Below are positions 9,082 to 18,413 of a DNA stretch of 64,000 bases, piece by piece. The notes under the pieces are model-generated. The model was not told the DNA's origin. It saw only the letters and a list, made by a program, of their open reading frames with translations, and searched no databases. The position numbers and the translations under genes were made by a program. The number at the start of each line of letters is the position of its first letter. Position 1 is the first letter of the stretch. The stretch comes from Bacteroidales bacterium (GTDB taxonomy: Bacteria > Bacteroidota > Bacteroidia > Bacteroidales > UBA932). Location of the stretch: positions 51,681 to 115,680 of the forward strand of contig JAFZVQ010000036.1 in the NCBI GenBank assembly GCA_017617715.1. Direction: 5' to 3'.

Positions 9082-12000
9082 TTATTCGTCAAGCCAAGTG
9101 CCGAGTTTCTGGTAAATATAACTTGCCATCGCTTCCATGCCTGAGGCATTGGGATGGGGGTTGCTGTATTTGGGGATGGACACGTTGTCTCCGAGAAGAT
9201 CCGCGACGCGCACCTTGCTGTCCCCGAAGTGCTGGGCGATGAGCTTGATGGCATCGCCCTGCCCGCCCCTCAGGTAATCACCGATGACGCACACTATCTT
9301 TGCGGAAGGATGCCTGGTCTGGACCATCTTTATCAGACGTGTGTAGGCGGAGCAGAAATTGCTGCCGTCCAGGGCATCCGCAGCGCTGACGGTCGTTGCC
9401 GCGTCGGCTGCGGCAAAGATGGCGTCGAGGGCCGCCTGCGAAGATGAGGGGAAGGCGGACTCAGACATAGACACACCGGTGATCAGCTCCTCCGAGGTGC
9501 CGTACCAGCTGGTGTGGCCGTAATCATTCGTGCCGCCGTGGATAAGGACTATGTCGGGGTCGCCGATGCCGAGCGTCTGCAGCCTTGTGCCGAAATCCCA
9601 GCCGTACCAGTAGGCGGACGAGTCGCCGGTGGAGTTCTGCACCACTGTGGTGTTGCCGGCGGAAATGTTCTTCTCGAACTTGCCGGTGCTCATCTTGTTG
9701 TAAATCAGATTGTACCACCAGGTCTTGTCCACGCTGGACACGTCGCCGTCGCTCTTGGGATAATATGCTCCGCCTTTGGTGGTGTCGCACCAGCCCTTGA
9801 ACGTGGATATGGAATCCCCTATCACGCTCACCTTGGTGGTGCGGTTACCGTCTTCGATGGCAGTTACCGTTACGGTGATGTCGCTGATGTATGCGCGGCC
9901 CTTTTTACTGTCTCCGGTATGCTTTCCTCCGAAAGCGATCCTGTCTCCGTTATGGAGGACTAAGCCGGAAACGCTCTTTGTGGCCCAATCCGTATTGGAG
10001 AAGGATATTTCCTGATAGAGAGTTTGATCTGTATCATCAGGCCAGTCAAATGCCGCTGTGTGTGCGCTGGGATTGGCCTTGGCCAGCTCCGGATTCAAGA
10101 CAACCACGCCCCAGTCGGCATCCTGGCTGGAGTTGAGACGGGCAGCCGTGATGGTCACAGTTACCGTGGCTGTCTTTCCGTCGGGAATCTTGAATTCAGG
10201 GGTAAGAATCCAGCCTCTGGAGGAAGAAGTACCCAACTTGAGATATCCGGGATGTATATAGACGTTGGTATCGGAGAGCCAGTCCTTGAGACGACTGTTG
10301 TTGAGCGCCGTTGCCGGGCCCTTGAAGGTCATTTCACCGCCGCCGGAATAGTGATAACCGTTGTAGATATAGCTGCCGGTATTGGTTTCACTTGTCTTCA
10401 CCTCCGTGTTTGCGAAACTCGAGTTGTCGTTGGGACGGAAACCCACCGCAGTAGTGATGTGATCGAATTCCCAGCGGATTTCCCCGAAGTCTTCGGCCAG
10501 AGCCACGCCGGTGCCGGTGATTGATTCAGGCATTTCCACAACGGTAAACGCATCCGTGGTGGCTTTGACGGCATCGGATTCCAGATTGTTGGTGGTGTCC
10601 TTGACCTTGAGCCAGTAATCCGTGGAAGGCTCAAGTCCTCCAAATACATACTTGGGCTGTTTGCTTCTCCATGCGCCAAGGTCGGCCGGGAAATCAAAGG
10701 ACTGGTCCACAATGGTGCACGCTTTGTCTTTGTACAAGGTGGCGGTGTAGGCGTTGGCGACATCGGCCGCCGCACCGTTGCCTTCCGTCCAGGTGAATAT
10801 CAGTGTTGACGAAGAAGATGTCACCAGGCTGGCTTCGACGGGAGCCTTCTCGGGTATGTCGTCGATGCTTACGACCTGCACCTTGACGTCGTTCAGGAAG
10901 AAGCGGTTCTTTTTATCCACGTTCTGGTATGAACCGAAGAGCAGGCAGCTGTTGGCGGTCACGCCTTCTATTCTGATTGTCTTGGTGGTCCAATTCTTCA
11001 CCTGAGCCTCAAGAGGATAGCCGTCCTCAAGCGACGCGCCGGTGAATTTACCGCCCTGACTCGAGAATTTGGGGCTTGTGCTCTCCGTCTGGTCGGGGGC
11101 CAGGGCAAGCGTCAGGGAAGTAAAGTCGTTGACGAACACCGCGACATCGTTTTCACTGCTGTCATATTTGCTGGACGTCACGGTGACATCTATAGTCGCA
11201 AGCTTACCATCCGGGATACCGGACAGAGGCGGCGACACGATGTGCGTGCGGGCCCCTGATTCCGAAGAGCCGACACGCAGATATCCTGCGTAGCTGTACA
11301 CGGAACTGTTGCCGAAGAAGCCCCATTTGAACAGCCTCTTGTCGGAAGTCACTTTGCTCTCTCCGTAGATACGGCTCCCGGTAGTGTTATACAAATGGAA
11401 TTTTCCATCGTCTATAGTCTGGTTACCGCTCAGCAGGTCCAAAGTCTTGCGGGCAGGGATGAAGCCGCCTGCGGTTGCAAGCATGTCCGCTCCCCAGCCG
11501 ATCTCGCTGAAGTCTTCGGCAAGGATAACGTCTCCCGCTGCGGCATTGCTGACCGTGGAAGGATCTACCACGGTAAAGCTTTCCGTCGTGCCTTCCACGG
11601 GTTCGGAGGCATCGCCATTCTTGGCGTTTGTGACCTTGAACCAGTAGCTGGTGGCAGGCTGCAGGCCTCCGAATGTGAAGCGGATAGGATTACCACCCCA
11701 GCAGTCTGCATTGGCGGGAACGTCAAAGGAGATCTGCAGGTCGGTGCAGGATGCATCTTTGAAGAGCTCCAGTTTATAAGGCACCTCGGCATCTTCGGCC
11801 GCTGTGCCGCCCACGGTCCAGCTGAATACGAGCGAAGAGGAGCTGGAACTATGGAGTTGCGCAACAGGCTTGACGCGTTCTGTTTCGTTCTTGTATTCAC
11901 TGACGGAGAATGCCTTCGGACGGGTCATTTCTTCGGTGTAGACCTTGCCGTAGCGGTCGGTGACCTTCACCGTGACGGGAGTGTCGGCGGCCGAGGCTGT

Positions 12001-14202
12001 GGCCTGGAAGAAATGACGCCATTTGGCCGTGCTGAAAGTGGTCGTGTTATATTTGTTCAGGCGGGGAATGGTCATCGCATAGATGTGGAGCGGGTCATAT
12101 ACCCCGACCTCGGACACCTGGAGAGGGTTGCCGTCTTCCGAAATCTCCACCTTCCAGTCATCGTCGTAGTCCCATACGTTCACCAGGATGACGTTGTCGC
12201 CATAGCTCTGGATGTGGTTGTAGTATTTGGGATAACCGGAGTGGGATGAAAGGTCCTCGGTAATGGTGGCTTTCACCTGGTTCATATCGTAGGCGCGGAA
12301 CTGATATTCCGGGCTCTGGCAGGCCGCCTGGTAGTAATGGGTGCAGTCGGTGCCGTTGACGGTCCATTTAGTGAAACCGCCGGGGGCGCCGTCCTGGGCA
12401 ACGTGGATGCCGGGGGTGATATAGCCGCTCCACCACCAGCTGGCGCAGACGGCACCGCTGTTGTGCTCTGTGAATGTCGGAGTCCAGTTGCGGTTGAAGA
12501 GATTGTGCGTGTGCCCGCTGAGGAACCGCACGTTGTAGCCGTCGAAGATGCCGATGAAGGTGTCCAGGTCGGCGTCCTGGCCGTTGAGGGTTTCGTTCCA
12601 GCTGAGGCCGGAGGGACGCGCCAGGGGCTCATGAGACGTCACGAACACCGGTGTGGACTTGTCCACGTAGGACAGGTCTTTCTTCAGCCATTCCAGCTGC
12701 TCGGCTGTGTAGTTCTTCGCATACTTGCTCCTGTTGTCCTGGCCGGGCTCCACATCGGTGAAGTCCATGTTGTCCAGCACTATGTAGTGGATCCTGCCGA
12801 GGTTGAAGGAATAGTAGTCGGGGGCGAGATTCTGGGTGTACTTGAGGCACTTGAGGTAGTCTCCGCCGACTTCCATCTCGTTGTCGTGGTTGCCCATAGT
12901 GTGGAAGAACGGAATGCCGAAGAAATAGCTGTTGACCGTGGTCAGATAGTCGCCGAAGCTGTAGTTGTTGGCAATCCAGTACATGTCCCAGGTCATGTCG
13001 CCGAGGGTGAGCACATACACCTTGCCGGGAGTCGCATCCATATGCTGGCGTATCGATCCGGCCACTTTTTCAAACTGGGCCAGGTCGCCGGTGCGGCGCG
13101 CCAGATGCATGTCGCCGAACAGGAAGAGGGTGTAGTTGTCGTTGTCGGACTGCACGAGCTCGAAGTCCACCTGCTCGGCCTCGTCAGCGCCTTTGGAGAG
13201 GGGCTTCCATATCTTCGGCAGCACGCCGTCCACGGGAGCCTCATAGCCGGAAGGAATTGTCATGAACACGTAGTTCCATTTCTTGTCCGACTGGAGGCTG
13301 TAGCGGCCGTCCGCGTCGGTCTGCACGATGTCGATACCGTCCGAAATGAGTACGCCGGGCACGCCTGCGCCGCCGCAGGTCACGGTGCCGAAGATGTTGC
13401 CGGAGACCGTCTGGTCGGGCACGTAATCTATTTCGACCTTGTACATCCTGCCGGCCACGTAGGCCTTCGAAGGCATAGCGGTGCGCACCATGCGGCCGCC
13501 GTCGGTGTCGGTGATCACAACGCTCAAGCCGCCTGCGGACAGGTCTGCCGGGGCCATGGCGAGGATTATCGGCTCACCGGCGGGCACGCCCTCGGAGGAG
13601 CTCACGGACACAGTTTTGGCCGAATCGTCAGTAGGAGCGACGGCGCTGAAATCCGTGTTGAAGGAGCCTGAAAGATACACGCCGTCGCCAAGGGCCTCCA
13701 GCGCCACGGATGCTATCTTCACACCGGCCGCCGCATTGGGAACGATCTTGACAAGAGTCACCGCCGTACTGAAGCTGACGCTTTCCGTCTCCGATGAGCC
13801 CAGCATCACGAAGGCGGCCGGGTCGTAGGTGCCGGACTGCCAGGTCTGGTGGGAAGGGATGGTCACTGTGGCTCCGCCATCGGACCAGTTGCCGGCCGCA
13901 GATGCGGGGCAAACGGCACGGAACGGCGCCTGCACGCCGGTCAGCGTGAAACCGGCCTTGGAAGCGCCGGCTGCCTCGCTGCCCAGGGGCTCCGAGGTGA
14001 CGCCGTTCACGGCAATCATGTCCCCTGCCGACCAGAGGTTGGGATATACGGATCCTTCGGGCTGCCCGAGAGCCGTGCGGGTCTCGGCTATCTCTGCGGA
14101 GATAGTCACTTCGTCTCCAGGAATGACGGGACTATCCTGGGCAATTTCCCTGGTACAGGAAAATGCCAGCAGCGCTATTACGGGAATAAAAAACCTTTTC
14201 AT
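9082..14202 (-). CDS. Metallophosphoesterase - jelly-roll/FN3 - SGNH hydrolase lipoprotein (1706 aa)
   Basis: The chosen start (14202) gives the lipoprotein signal MKRFFIPVIALLAFSC; the upstream Met at 14226 adds eight residues before it. The fimbrillin-like module (about 35-260, TRTALG) is followed by a carboxypeptidase-regulatory-like domain (265-350). A complete calcineurin-like phosphoesterase comes next with GDMH (363), GDMTWD (401), GNHDNE (437), SHEP (523) and GHTH (563). Three FN3-like/LAEDF.EI repeats fill about 790-1450. The last 250 residues are an SGNH/GDSL hydrolase with GDSIS, HGGTNDYG and a C-terminal PHPNASG block. Two hydrolases of different chemistry on one anchor suggest stepwise attack on a substrate with both phosphate and ester bonds. 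The substrate is unknown. Confidence 0.85.
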   Translation of the reverse strand: MKRFFIPVIALLAFSCTREIAQDSPVIPGDEVTISAEIAETRTALGQPEGSVYPNLWSAGDMIAVNGVTSEPLGSEAAGASKAGFTLTGVQAPFRAVCPASAAGNWSDGGATVTIPSHQTWQSGTYDPAAFVMLGSSETESVSFSTAVTLVKIVPNAAAGVKIASVALEALGDGVYLSGSFNTDFSAVAPTDDSAKTVSVSSSEGVPAGEPIILAMAPADLSAGGLSVVITDTDGGRMVRTAMPSKAYVAGRMYKVEIDYVPDQTVSGNIFGTVTCGGAGVPGVLISDGIDIVQTDADGRYSLQSDKKWNYVFMTIPSGYEAPVDGVLPKIWKPLSKGADEAEQVDFELVQSDNDNYTLFLFGDMHLARRTGDLAQFEKVAGSIRQHMDATPGKVYVLTLGDMTWDMYWIANNYSFGDYLTTVNSYFFGIPFFHTMGNHDNEMEVGGDYLKCLKYTQNLAPDYYSFNLGRIHYIVLDNMDFTDVEPGQDNRSKYAKNYTAEQLEWLKKDLSYVDKSTPVFVTSHEPLARPSGLSWNETLNGQDADLDTFIGIFDGYNVRFLSGHTHNLFNRNWTPTFTEHNSGAVCASWWWSGYITPGIHVAQDGAPGGFTKWTVNGTDCTHYYQAACQSPEYQFRAYDMNQVKATITEDLSSHSGYPKYYNHIQSYGDNVILVNVWDYDDDWKVEISEDGNPLQVSEVGVYDPLHIYAMTIPRLNKYNTTTFSTAKWRHFFQATASAADTPVTVKVTDRYGKVYTEEMTRPKAFSVSEYKNETERVKPVAQLHSSSSSSLVFSWTVGGTAAEDAEVPYKLELFKDASCTDLQISFDVPANADCWGGNPIRFTFGGLQPATSYWFKVTNAKNGDASEPVEGTTESFTVVDPSTVSNAAAGDVILAEDFSEIGWGADMLATAGGFIPARKTLDLLSGNQTIDDGKFHLYNTTGSRIYGESKVTSDKRLFKWGFFGNSSVYSYAGYLRVGSSESGARTHIVSPPLSGIPDGKLATIDVTVTSSKYDSSENDVAVFVNDFTSLTLALAPDQTESTSPKFSSQGGKFTGASLEDGYPLEAQVKNWTTKTIRIEGVTANSCLLFGSYQNVDKKNRFFLNDVKVQVVSIDDIPEKAPVEASLVTSSSSTLIFTWTEGNGAAADVANAYTATLYKDKACTIVDQSFDFPADLGAWRSKQPKYVFGGLEPSTDYWLKVKDTTNNLESDAVKATTDAFTVVEMPESITGTGVALAEDFGEIRWEFDHITTAVGFRPNDNSSFANTEVKTSETNTGSYIYNGYHYSGGGEMTFKGPATALNNSRLKDWLSDTNVYIHPGYLKLGTSSSRGWILTPEFKIPDGKTATVTVTITAARLNSSQDADWGVVVLNPELAKANPSAHTAAFDWPDDTDQTLYQEISFSNTDWATKSVSGLVLHNGDRIAFGGKHTGDSKKGRAYISDITVTVTAIEDGNRTTKVSVIGDSISTFKGWCDTTKGGAYYPKSDGDVSSVDKTWWYNLIYNKMSTGKFEKNISAGNTTVVQNSTGDSSAYWYGWDFGTRLQTLGIGDPDIVLIHGGTNDYGHTSWYGTSEELITGVSMSESAFPSSSQAALDAIFAAADAATTVSAADALDGSNFCSAYTRLIKMVQTRHPSAKIVCVIGDYLRGGQGDAIKLIAQHFGDSKVRVADLLGDNVSIPKYSNPHPNASGMEAMASYIYQKLGTWLDE

Positions 14203-14206
14203 AGCT

Positions 14207-14356
14207 CTAACTCCAAACAATACCACCGTCTTCCTCTTCTATGTCCACAAGGTCGCCGGACATGCAGAGTGTCGTGTCCAGCGGCAGTTCCGCAATCTCC
14301 ACCTGCGGAGTCCTGTAGCTCCGCCGGGGCTGGTCAAAGGTAACAAGTGTCTTCAT
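14207..14356 (-). CDS. Operonic micro-gene, 49 aa, unknown function
   Basis: This frame sits 12 bp after the stop at 14369 and 4 bp before the ATG at 14202. The peptide starts MKTLVTFDQP, contains TTLCMSGDLVDIEEEDGG and ends IVWS. It shares the LC.S motif and an acidic tail with an aromatic end with the other micro-genes here. Tight spacing and conserved position argue that it is translated. Confidence 0.55.
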   Translation of the reverse strand: MKTLVTFDQPRRSYRTPQVEIAELPLDTTLCMSGDLVDIEEEDGGIVWS

Positions 14357-14368
14357 ATCTGTGCTTTG

Positions 14369-16087
14369 TTAATTGAATACTATGGTCGAAACCACCGGAA
14401 GGTGATCCGAGGGGCACCATGCTTTGCCGTTGTAAGTGTACGTAGTACGCACGGTTGTATATTTTGTAGCTTTCAGTGCGCCGCGCGTCATGATGTGGTC
14501 GTAGCGCCTTTCCGGATGGTTCTTGGTGAAGGTCTGCCAGGTGTAGTAATAGGAGTCCGACGAGCCGCTCATGGTGCCCTGGTACGTGGCGCAGTCGCCG
14601 ATGCTGCCGGCCTTGGCAGCGGACTCATATGCGTCCGTCCATTGCTGCAGCAGGATCGTTATCGGACCTGTGTTGTCGCCGTTCTCGCGGTCGGCGCTGT
14701 TCATGTCGCCCACCAGTATGCTGCGTTCGGAGCCGGCCATCGCGGAAGTGAATTCATTCACGCCGCCTGCCATGTTCTCTCCCCCGCCCTGGCTTGCCGT
14801 GGGAAGATGGGTGACGAAGAACCAAAACGGAGAGCCGCTGAGAAGATGGGTGAAACGGGCCCACACAATGGTGCGCTCCGGGCTGCCGGCATTCTTGTAG
14901 GCATCGCGGGCGCTGGAATAGGTGCCGGTGCCTTCCTTCTGCAGCCAAACGTAGCCGCTTTCTTCGAGCCGGAGCACCGAGGCGTCGTAGGCGAAACCGT
15001 TGGAATAGGCACAGTCGGCGCTGTAGTTCCAGCCCCACCAGTATGAACGGGAGATGTTGTTGGGCCAGTTGAGCTCCCAGGTGTAGCCCGCCTTGGCAGC
15101 GGCTACGGACAGGTCGGCGAAACCGCCGGGCAGGGCGCTGGAGTCCAGCTCGCCGAAGCCTATGAGGTCGGCGTCGGTGCCCACTATAGCGTCGCCAAGG
15201 GCATTGTAGGTGGCCTGGTTGCTCATCGAGTGGGCCTCCTCCGTGCGTTTTTCCGGACGCAGGATGTTGTAGTAGGCCACGGTGAGCTCGGCCGGATTGA
15301 TGGTCGCGGTGTACATCACGCCTGCTTTGTAGGCCTTGGACGGCCTGGCGCTGCGGACAAGTTTGCGGCCGTTCATGAAGGTGATTTCGACGCTGAGGCC
15401 GTCGGAGGAGAAGTTGCAGGGGGCCATGGCGAAGGTGATCGGCTCGCCGCCGGGAATACCCGCCGATGAGCTGACCTGCACATAGTTACGGTAGCCGCCG
15501 GTGGCCTTCAGGGTGCTGAAATCGGTGCTGAAAGTGCCGGATACTGCCTGGTTGATGTTCGGGCTGCTGAGCTTGACGGACTTTATCTTGAGAGACGGGA
15601 GGCACTCCACGGTGAGCCGGAACAATGCGACGGCGGGGGTGAAGCCCACCTTGCCGTCGGCGCCGCGGCCGGTCATGATGAACGCCGCCGGGTCGTAGCT
15701 GCCGGGCACGTAATCCTGCTCGGGCGCTATGCGCACGGTGGCGCTGCCGTCGGAGTAGTTGCTGAACGCCGCCGCCGGGTAGCCGGCACAGTACGGGGCC
15801 TGCACGCCTCCCACGGAGAATGCGGCTTTCGAAGCGCCGTCCTGCTCGGCTCCGAGCGGGTCGGACGCGATGCCGTTCACGTTGATGGCATCGCCCTCCC
15901 GCCACCGGTTGGCCCAGGCAGCGCCCTCCTTGGAGGTCATTGCCGTGCGGGTGTCGGGTAACTCGGCGGTGATGATGGTTCTTTCTGGCGACATACCCGA
16001 CCCTGCCGGCACGTCCGGCACGACCGCTTCCCTGGTGCAGCAAAGCACCAGCGGCAGAATCATCAGTATGAGCCTGAGCTTCAACAT
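14369..16087 (-). CDS. Fimbrillin-like / EEP-family phosphodiesterase lipoprotein (572 aa)
   Basis: A lipoprotein signal (LVLCC, Cys17) precedes the fimbrillin-like module (about 30-265; TRTAMT, GDAINVNG). The C-terminal half is an endonuclease/exonuclease/phosphatase domain with YYNIL, DLIGFGELD, FFVTHLPT, ILVGDMNS, YDHIMTRG and the catalytic SDHLPV. This family includes DNase I-like nucleases, sphingomyelinases and inositol phosphatases, so the phosphodiester substrate cannot be named. Its ATG overlaps the stop of the upstream EEP gene by one base (TGATG), indicating translational coupling. Confidence 0.85.
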   Translation of the reverse strand: MLKLRLILMILPLVLCCTREAVVPDVPAGSGMSPERTIITAELPDTRTAMTSKEGAAWANRWREGDAINVNGIASDPLGAEQDGASKAAFSVGGVQAPYCAGYPAAAFSNYSDGSATVRIAPEQDYVPGSYDPAAFIMTGRGADGKVGFTPAVALFRLTVECLPSLKIKSVKLSSPNINQAVSGTFSTDFSTLKATGGYRNYVQVSSSAGIPGGEPITFAMAPCNFSSDGLSVEITFMNGRKLVRSARPSKAYKAGVMYTATINPAELTVAYYNILRPEKRTEEAHSMSNQATYNALGDAIVGTDADLIGFGELDSSALPGGFADLSVAAAKAGYTWELNWPNNISRSYWWGWNYSADCAYSNGFAYDASVLRLEESGYVWLQKEGTGTYSSARDAYKNAGSPERTIVWARFTHLLSGSPFWFFVTHLPTASQGGGENMAGGVNEFTSAMAGSERSILVGDMNSADRENGDNTGPITILLQQWTDAYESAAKAGSIGDCATYQGTMSGSSDSYYYTWQTFTKNHPERRYDHIMTRGALKATKYTTVRTTYTYNGKAWCPSDHLPVVSTIVFN

Positions 16088-17997
16088 CAGTCAAATGTGA
16101 TATGTGCTATGACAGGAAGGTGATCGGACGGGCAGCGCGGGTTGTCGTCTTCGGCCGTATATGTCTGGCGTATAGTCTTGTAGCTGCTTGGAGTTAGGCC
16201 CTGGGAGTTTCCGTTCCTGGTGAGGATGTAGTCGATACGGCGCCAGGGTTTGTTCTTCGTGAAAGAAGTCCAGGAGTAATAATATTTGTGGCTGCTTCCG
16301 TTCAACGTGCCGTCGTATGTCTGATAGAAGGAGGTCAGCTTATCTTCTGTATTCAGCTTTTTCCATACATCCGTCCAATAAGATGTCAATGTTGTATAAT
16401 TGGGTACGGGATCATGAGGGGAATCTGTCTCCAGGGAGCCGAAGTTCAGGTCGCCGACGACGATAATCGGCAGGGCGCCGTTGACCTTGGCCCTTGCAAA
16501 AGTCTCCAGGCTCTGCATGTTGTAGGTGTTTTTCTGCTGATTGGCCGCACTTTCTCCGATGTAGGTATCGAAGTGCGTGACGAAGAAGTAGAACTGTTTG
16601 CCGGACACCTTATGTGTGAACTTTGCCCAGACCACGGTGTGGTGGCCGGCGCTGTTCTCATAAGCGTTCTTTGCGGAAGACCAGTAATCATTCTCGGTGT
16701 TGCTGATCCACACGTAACCGTCCTCATTCAAGGTGAGGGTGGATTTGTTGAAGGCGAAACCGTTGGCGTAGTCCAATGAGGCTGAATATGAATAACCGCT
16801 CAGCCAGTTTCCGTCCCTGTCGGTATCGTTGGGATAATTCAGGTGCCACTCATAGTTGCTGGACATCCCTCCGGCTTCGGCCAGGGCCTTGAGGTCATAT
16901 TTGCCTCCGGACAGATAGTCGGAATCAAACTCGTTGAAGCCGATGATATCGGCTCCCATGGCGGCTATCGTGGAACCCAGGCAGGCCTTGACATCAGCGC
17001 GCTCCATCGAGATATAGTCTGAATAATCGCCGCCGGTCCTGTTGTCCTGCTGTTTAATGTTATAAGTCGCTACCGTAACTCCGGGGCGCGAGGCTGTAGG
17101 ATCGCCTCCATTCTCGGCGGTAAGCGCACCGATGGAGAAAAGGTTCTCCGTGCGTCCGGCCGCATATGTCTTGCTCTCGAACTCGATGAGGTCGTTGCCC
17201 GAAAGGGTGTTGCCGTCGCCCCAGAACTTGAGGCGCATGAATGCGCCGTCGGACTGATAGACAAGGGCCTCGATGCCGGATGCATATGCCTGGGCGGGGA
17301 TGGCCACGTAGAAGTAGGTGTCCGACCCGGTGAGCGTGACGTTGTTGCAGTTATAGGTGAGCGTGCCTGCCGTGCCGCCGCTCCATGCTCCTGTGAAGCC
17401 CTTGCTGCCTGTGGCGAGGGTGAAATTGCCGAATAGCTTCTCGCTGCCGAGGCTGTTAAGCTCGATACGGCTGATTTTCGCACTCCCCTTCAGGGCGAAA
17501 CGCAGGATGCCGCAGAAGTGGGAAAGCGACACGGTATACTTGCCTCCCGCCTTGACGGCATTGCCGTAGGATGCAGCCGCAGCGCCGTCGATGTTATTCG
17601 CCACATAGCTCTGCGTGGCCGGAAGGGAGATGACATTTGCGGAGGACGTGCCCGGACACAGCACCTTGTAGGGAGCCGACAGGGAGGCACTCACCGTGAA
17701 ATCGACAGTCTTAGTGCCGTTCTCTGCGGCCGTCACGGCATTGTCGGACAGCGAGCCGTTGACGGAAATCCGGTCTCCGGTCTTCCACAGGACCTCATAT
17801 TTTCCGCCACTCGGAGTGCCGAGCGCGGTTTTGGTCGCCTGTTGCAGCACGGAGGCGCTGAGGACCATACGGTCAACGGATCCGGTTTCAATGTCCGTAT
17901 CCAACATGGAGCCCTTCCCGTTGCATCCGGGAAGCAGCCCAATCGCAAGGGCGGCCACCAGCCAGACCCTTACAGGTATGTAAATGCACTGTTTCAT
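16087..17997 (-). CDS. Fimbrillin-like / EEP-family phosphodiesterase lipoprotein (636 aa)
   Basis: The open frame extends upstream to 18177, but that part is a translation of the 131-bp repeat. The start at 17997 gives a lipoprotein signal (MKQCIYIPVRVWL...LLPGC). The N-terminal fimbrillin-like module (TKTALG, LWKTGDRISVNG) is closely related to that of the EEP protein at 32553-34412. The EEP domain (about 315-636) has ATYNIKQQ, DIIGFNEFD, FFVTHFD, VVGDLNF, RIDYILTRN and SDHLPV. A terminator-like hairpin at 18006-18037, brought by cassette unit 2, lies 8 bp before the start and should weaken transcription from the upstream operon. Confidence 0.85.
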   Translation of the reverse strand: MKQCIYIPVRVWLVAALAIGLLPGCNGKGSMLDTDIETGSVDRMVLSASVLQQATKTALGTPSGGKYEVLWKTGDRISVNGSLSDNAVTAAENGTKTVDFTVSASLSAPYKVLCPGTSSANVISLPATQSYVANNIDGAAAASYGNAVKAGGKYTVSLSHFCGILRFALKGSAKISRIELNSLGSEKLFGNFTLATGSKGFTGAWSGGTAGTLTYNCNNVTLTGSDTYFYVAIPAQAYASGIEALVYQSDGAFMRLKFWGDGNTLSGNDLIEFESKTYAAGRTENLFSIGALTAENGGDPTASRPGVTVATYNIKQQDNRTGGDYSDYISMERADVKACLGSTIAAMGADIIGFNEFDSDYLSGGKYDLKALAEAGGMSSNYEWHLNYPNDTDRDGNWLSGYSYSASLDYANGFAFNKSTLTLNEDGYVWISNTENDYWSSAKNAYENSAGHHTVVWAKFTHKVSGKQFYFFVTHFDTYIGESAANQQKNTYNMQSLETFARAKVNGALPIIVVGDLNFGSLETDSPHDPVPNYTTLTSYWTDVWKKLNTEDKLTSFYQTYDGTLNGSSHKYYYSWTSFTKNKPWRRIDYILTRNGNSQGLTPSSYKTIRQTYTAEDDNPRCPSDHLPVIAHITFD

Positions 17998-18005
17998 ACA
18001 ATACT

Positions 18006-18037
18006 TAAAAAGCAGTACGCTCTTCTTCGTACTGCTT
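18006..18037 (-). terminator. Intrinsic-terminator-like hairpin at the cassette unit 2 edge
   Basis: On the minus strand AAGCAGTACG and CGTACTGCTT form a perfect 10-bp stem around AAGAAGAG, followed by TTTTTA. It ends 8 bp before the ATG at 17997. Confidence 0.65.
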
Positions 18038-18263
18038 ACCGCTGATGGTGGGGTCTTTTTCTCATTTTTGAGGTGCGACGTGAATGTGGATGCCGCCGGA
18101 TTCACGTCACAAGCCAATTCCGAGCGTTTTCGCCGAAAAACGGCCGCTGACGTGAACAAACGGGCTGCAACATTCACTTCCCGAGCATGCTAGCCAGTCA
18201 AGATATCAGCCAAACCAACAATCAAGGGAAAAAGGTTTTGCGGTAAGCAGTATGTCAAAGAAC
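18026..18263. mobile_element. Cassette unit 2 (empty)
   Basis: The left boundary TTCGTACTGCTTACCGC (18026-18042) and right boundary (18240-18263) enclose only the 131-bp repeat and its flank. No gene is present. It looks like the 5' module of units 1 and 4 after loss of the cargo. Confidence 0.5.
18060..18190. repeat. 131-bp dispersed repeat, copy 2
   Basis: Near-identical to copies at 4107, 20442 and 22620. It keeps the GACGTGAAT / ATTCACGTC inverted pair. Its spurious translation creates the apparent N-terminal extension of the EEP gene starting at 17997. Confidence 0.8.
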
Positions 18264-18268
18264 TATTC

Positions 18269-18352
18269 GTCATTCCAGGGCGCAGCTCTGTCATTCCGAG
18301 CGCAGTCGAGGAATCTTGGCACCCCTATCGCCGGTCAGGGCGGGAGGGGCAA
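18269..18352. repeat. REP-like palindromes between cassette units 2 and 3
   Basis: It contains ATTCC...GGAAT type palindromes (TCATTCCGAGCGCAGTCGAG, then GAATC) followed by the shared block TTGGCACCCC ... CGCCGGTCAGGGCG ... GGGGC. The same frame with different palindrome arms occurs at the other junctions. Confidence 0.7.
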
Positions 18353-18354
18353 AA

Positions 18355-18390
18355 CAAAAAGCAGCACGCTTTTTCAAGTTCGTACTGCTT
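18355..18390 (-). terminator. Intrinsic-terminator-like hairpin ending the retropepsin cassette
   Basis: On the minus strand AAGCAGTACG pairs with CGTGCTGCTT (one G.T pair) across a 12-base loop, then TTTTTG. It lies 24 bp beyond the stop of the protease gene. Confidence 0.5.
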
Positions 18391-18413
18391 ACCGCAAAAG
18401 ACATTTTCAATTA

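Noticed and set aside
12337-13671. 444-codon plus-strand frame opposite the metallophosphoesterase
   Set aside because: Antisense shadow over conserved catalytic motifs on the minus strand.
17998-18177. N-terminal extension of the EEP gene reaching 18177
   Set aside because: It translates the 131-bp repeat and the terminator hairpin. The Met at 17997 gives a proper lipoprotein signal.
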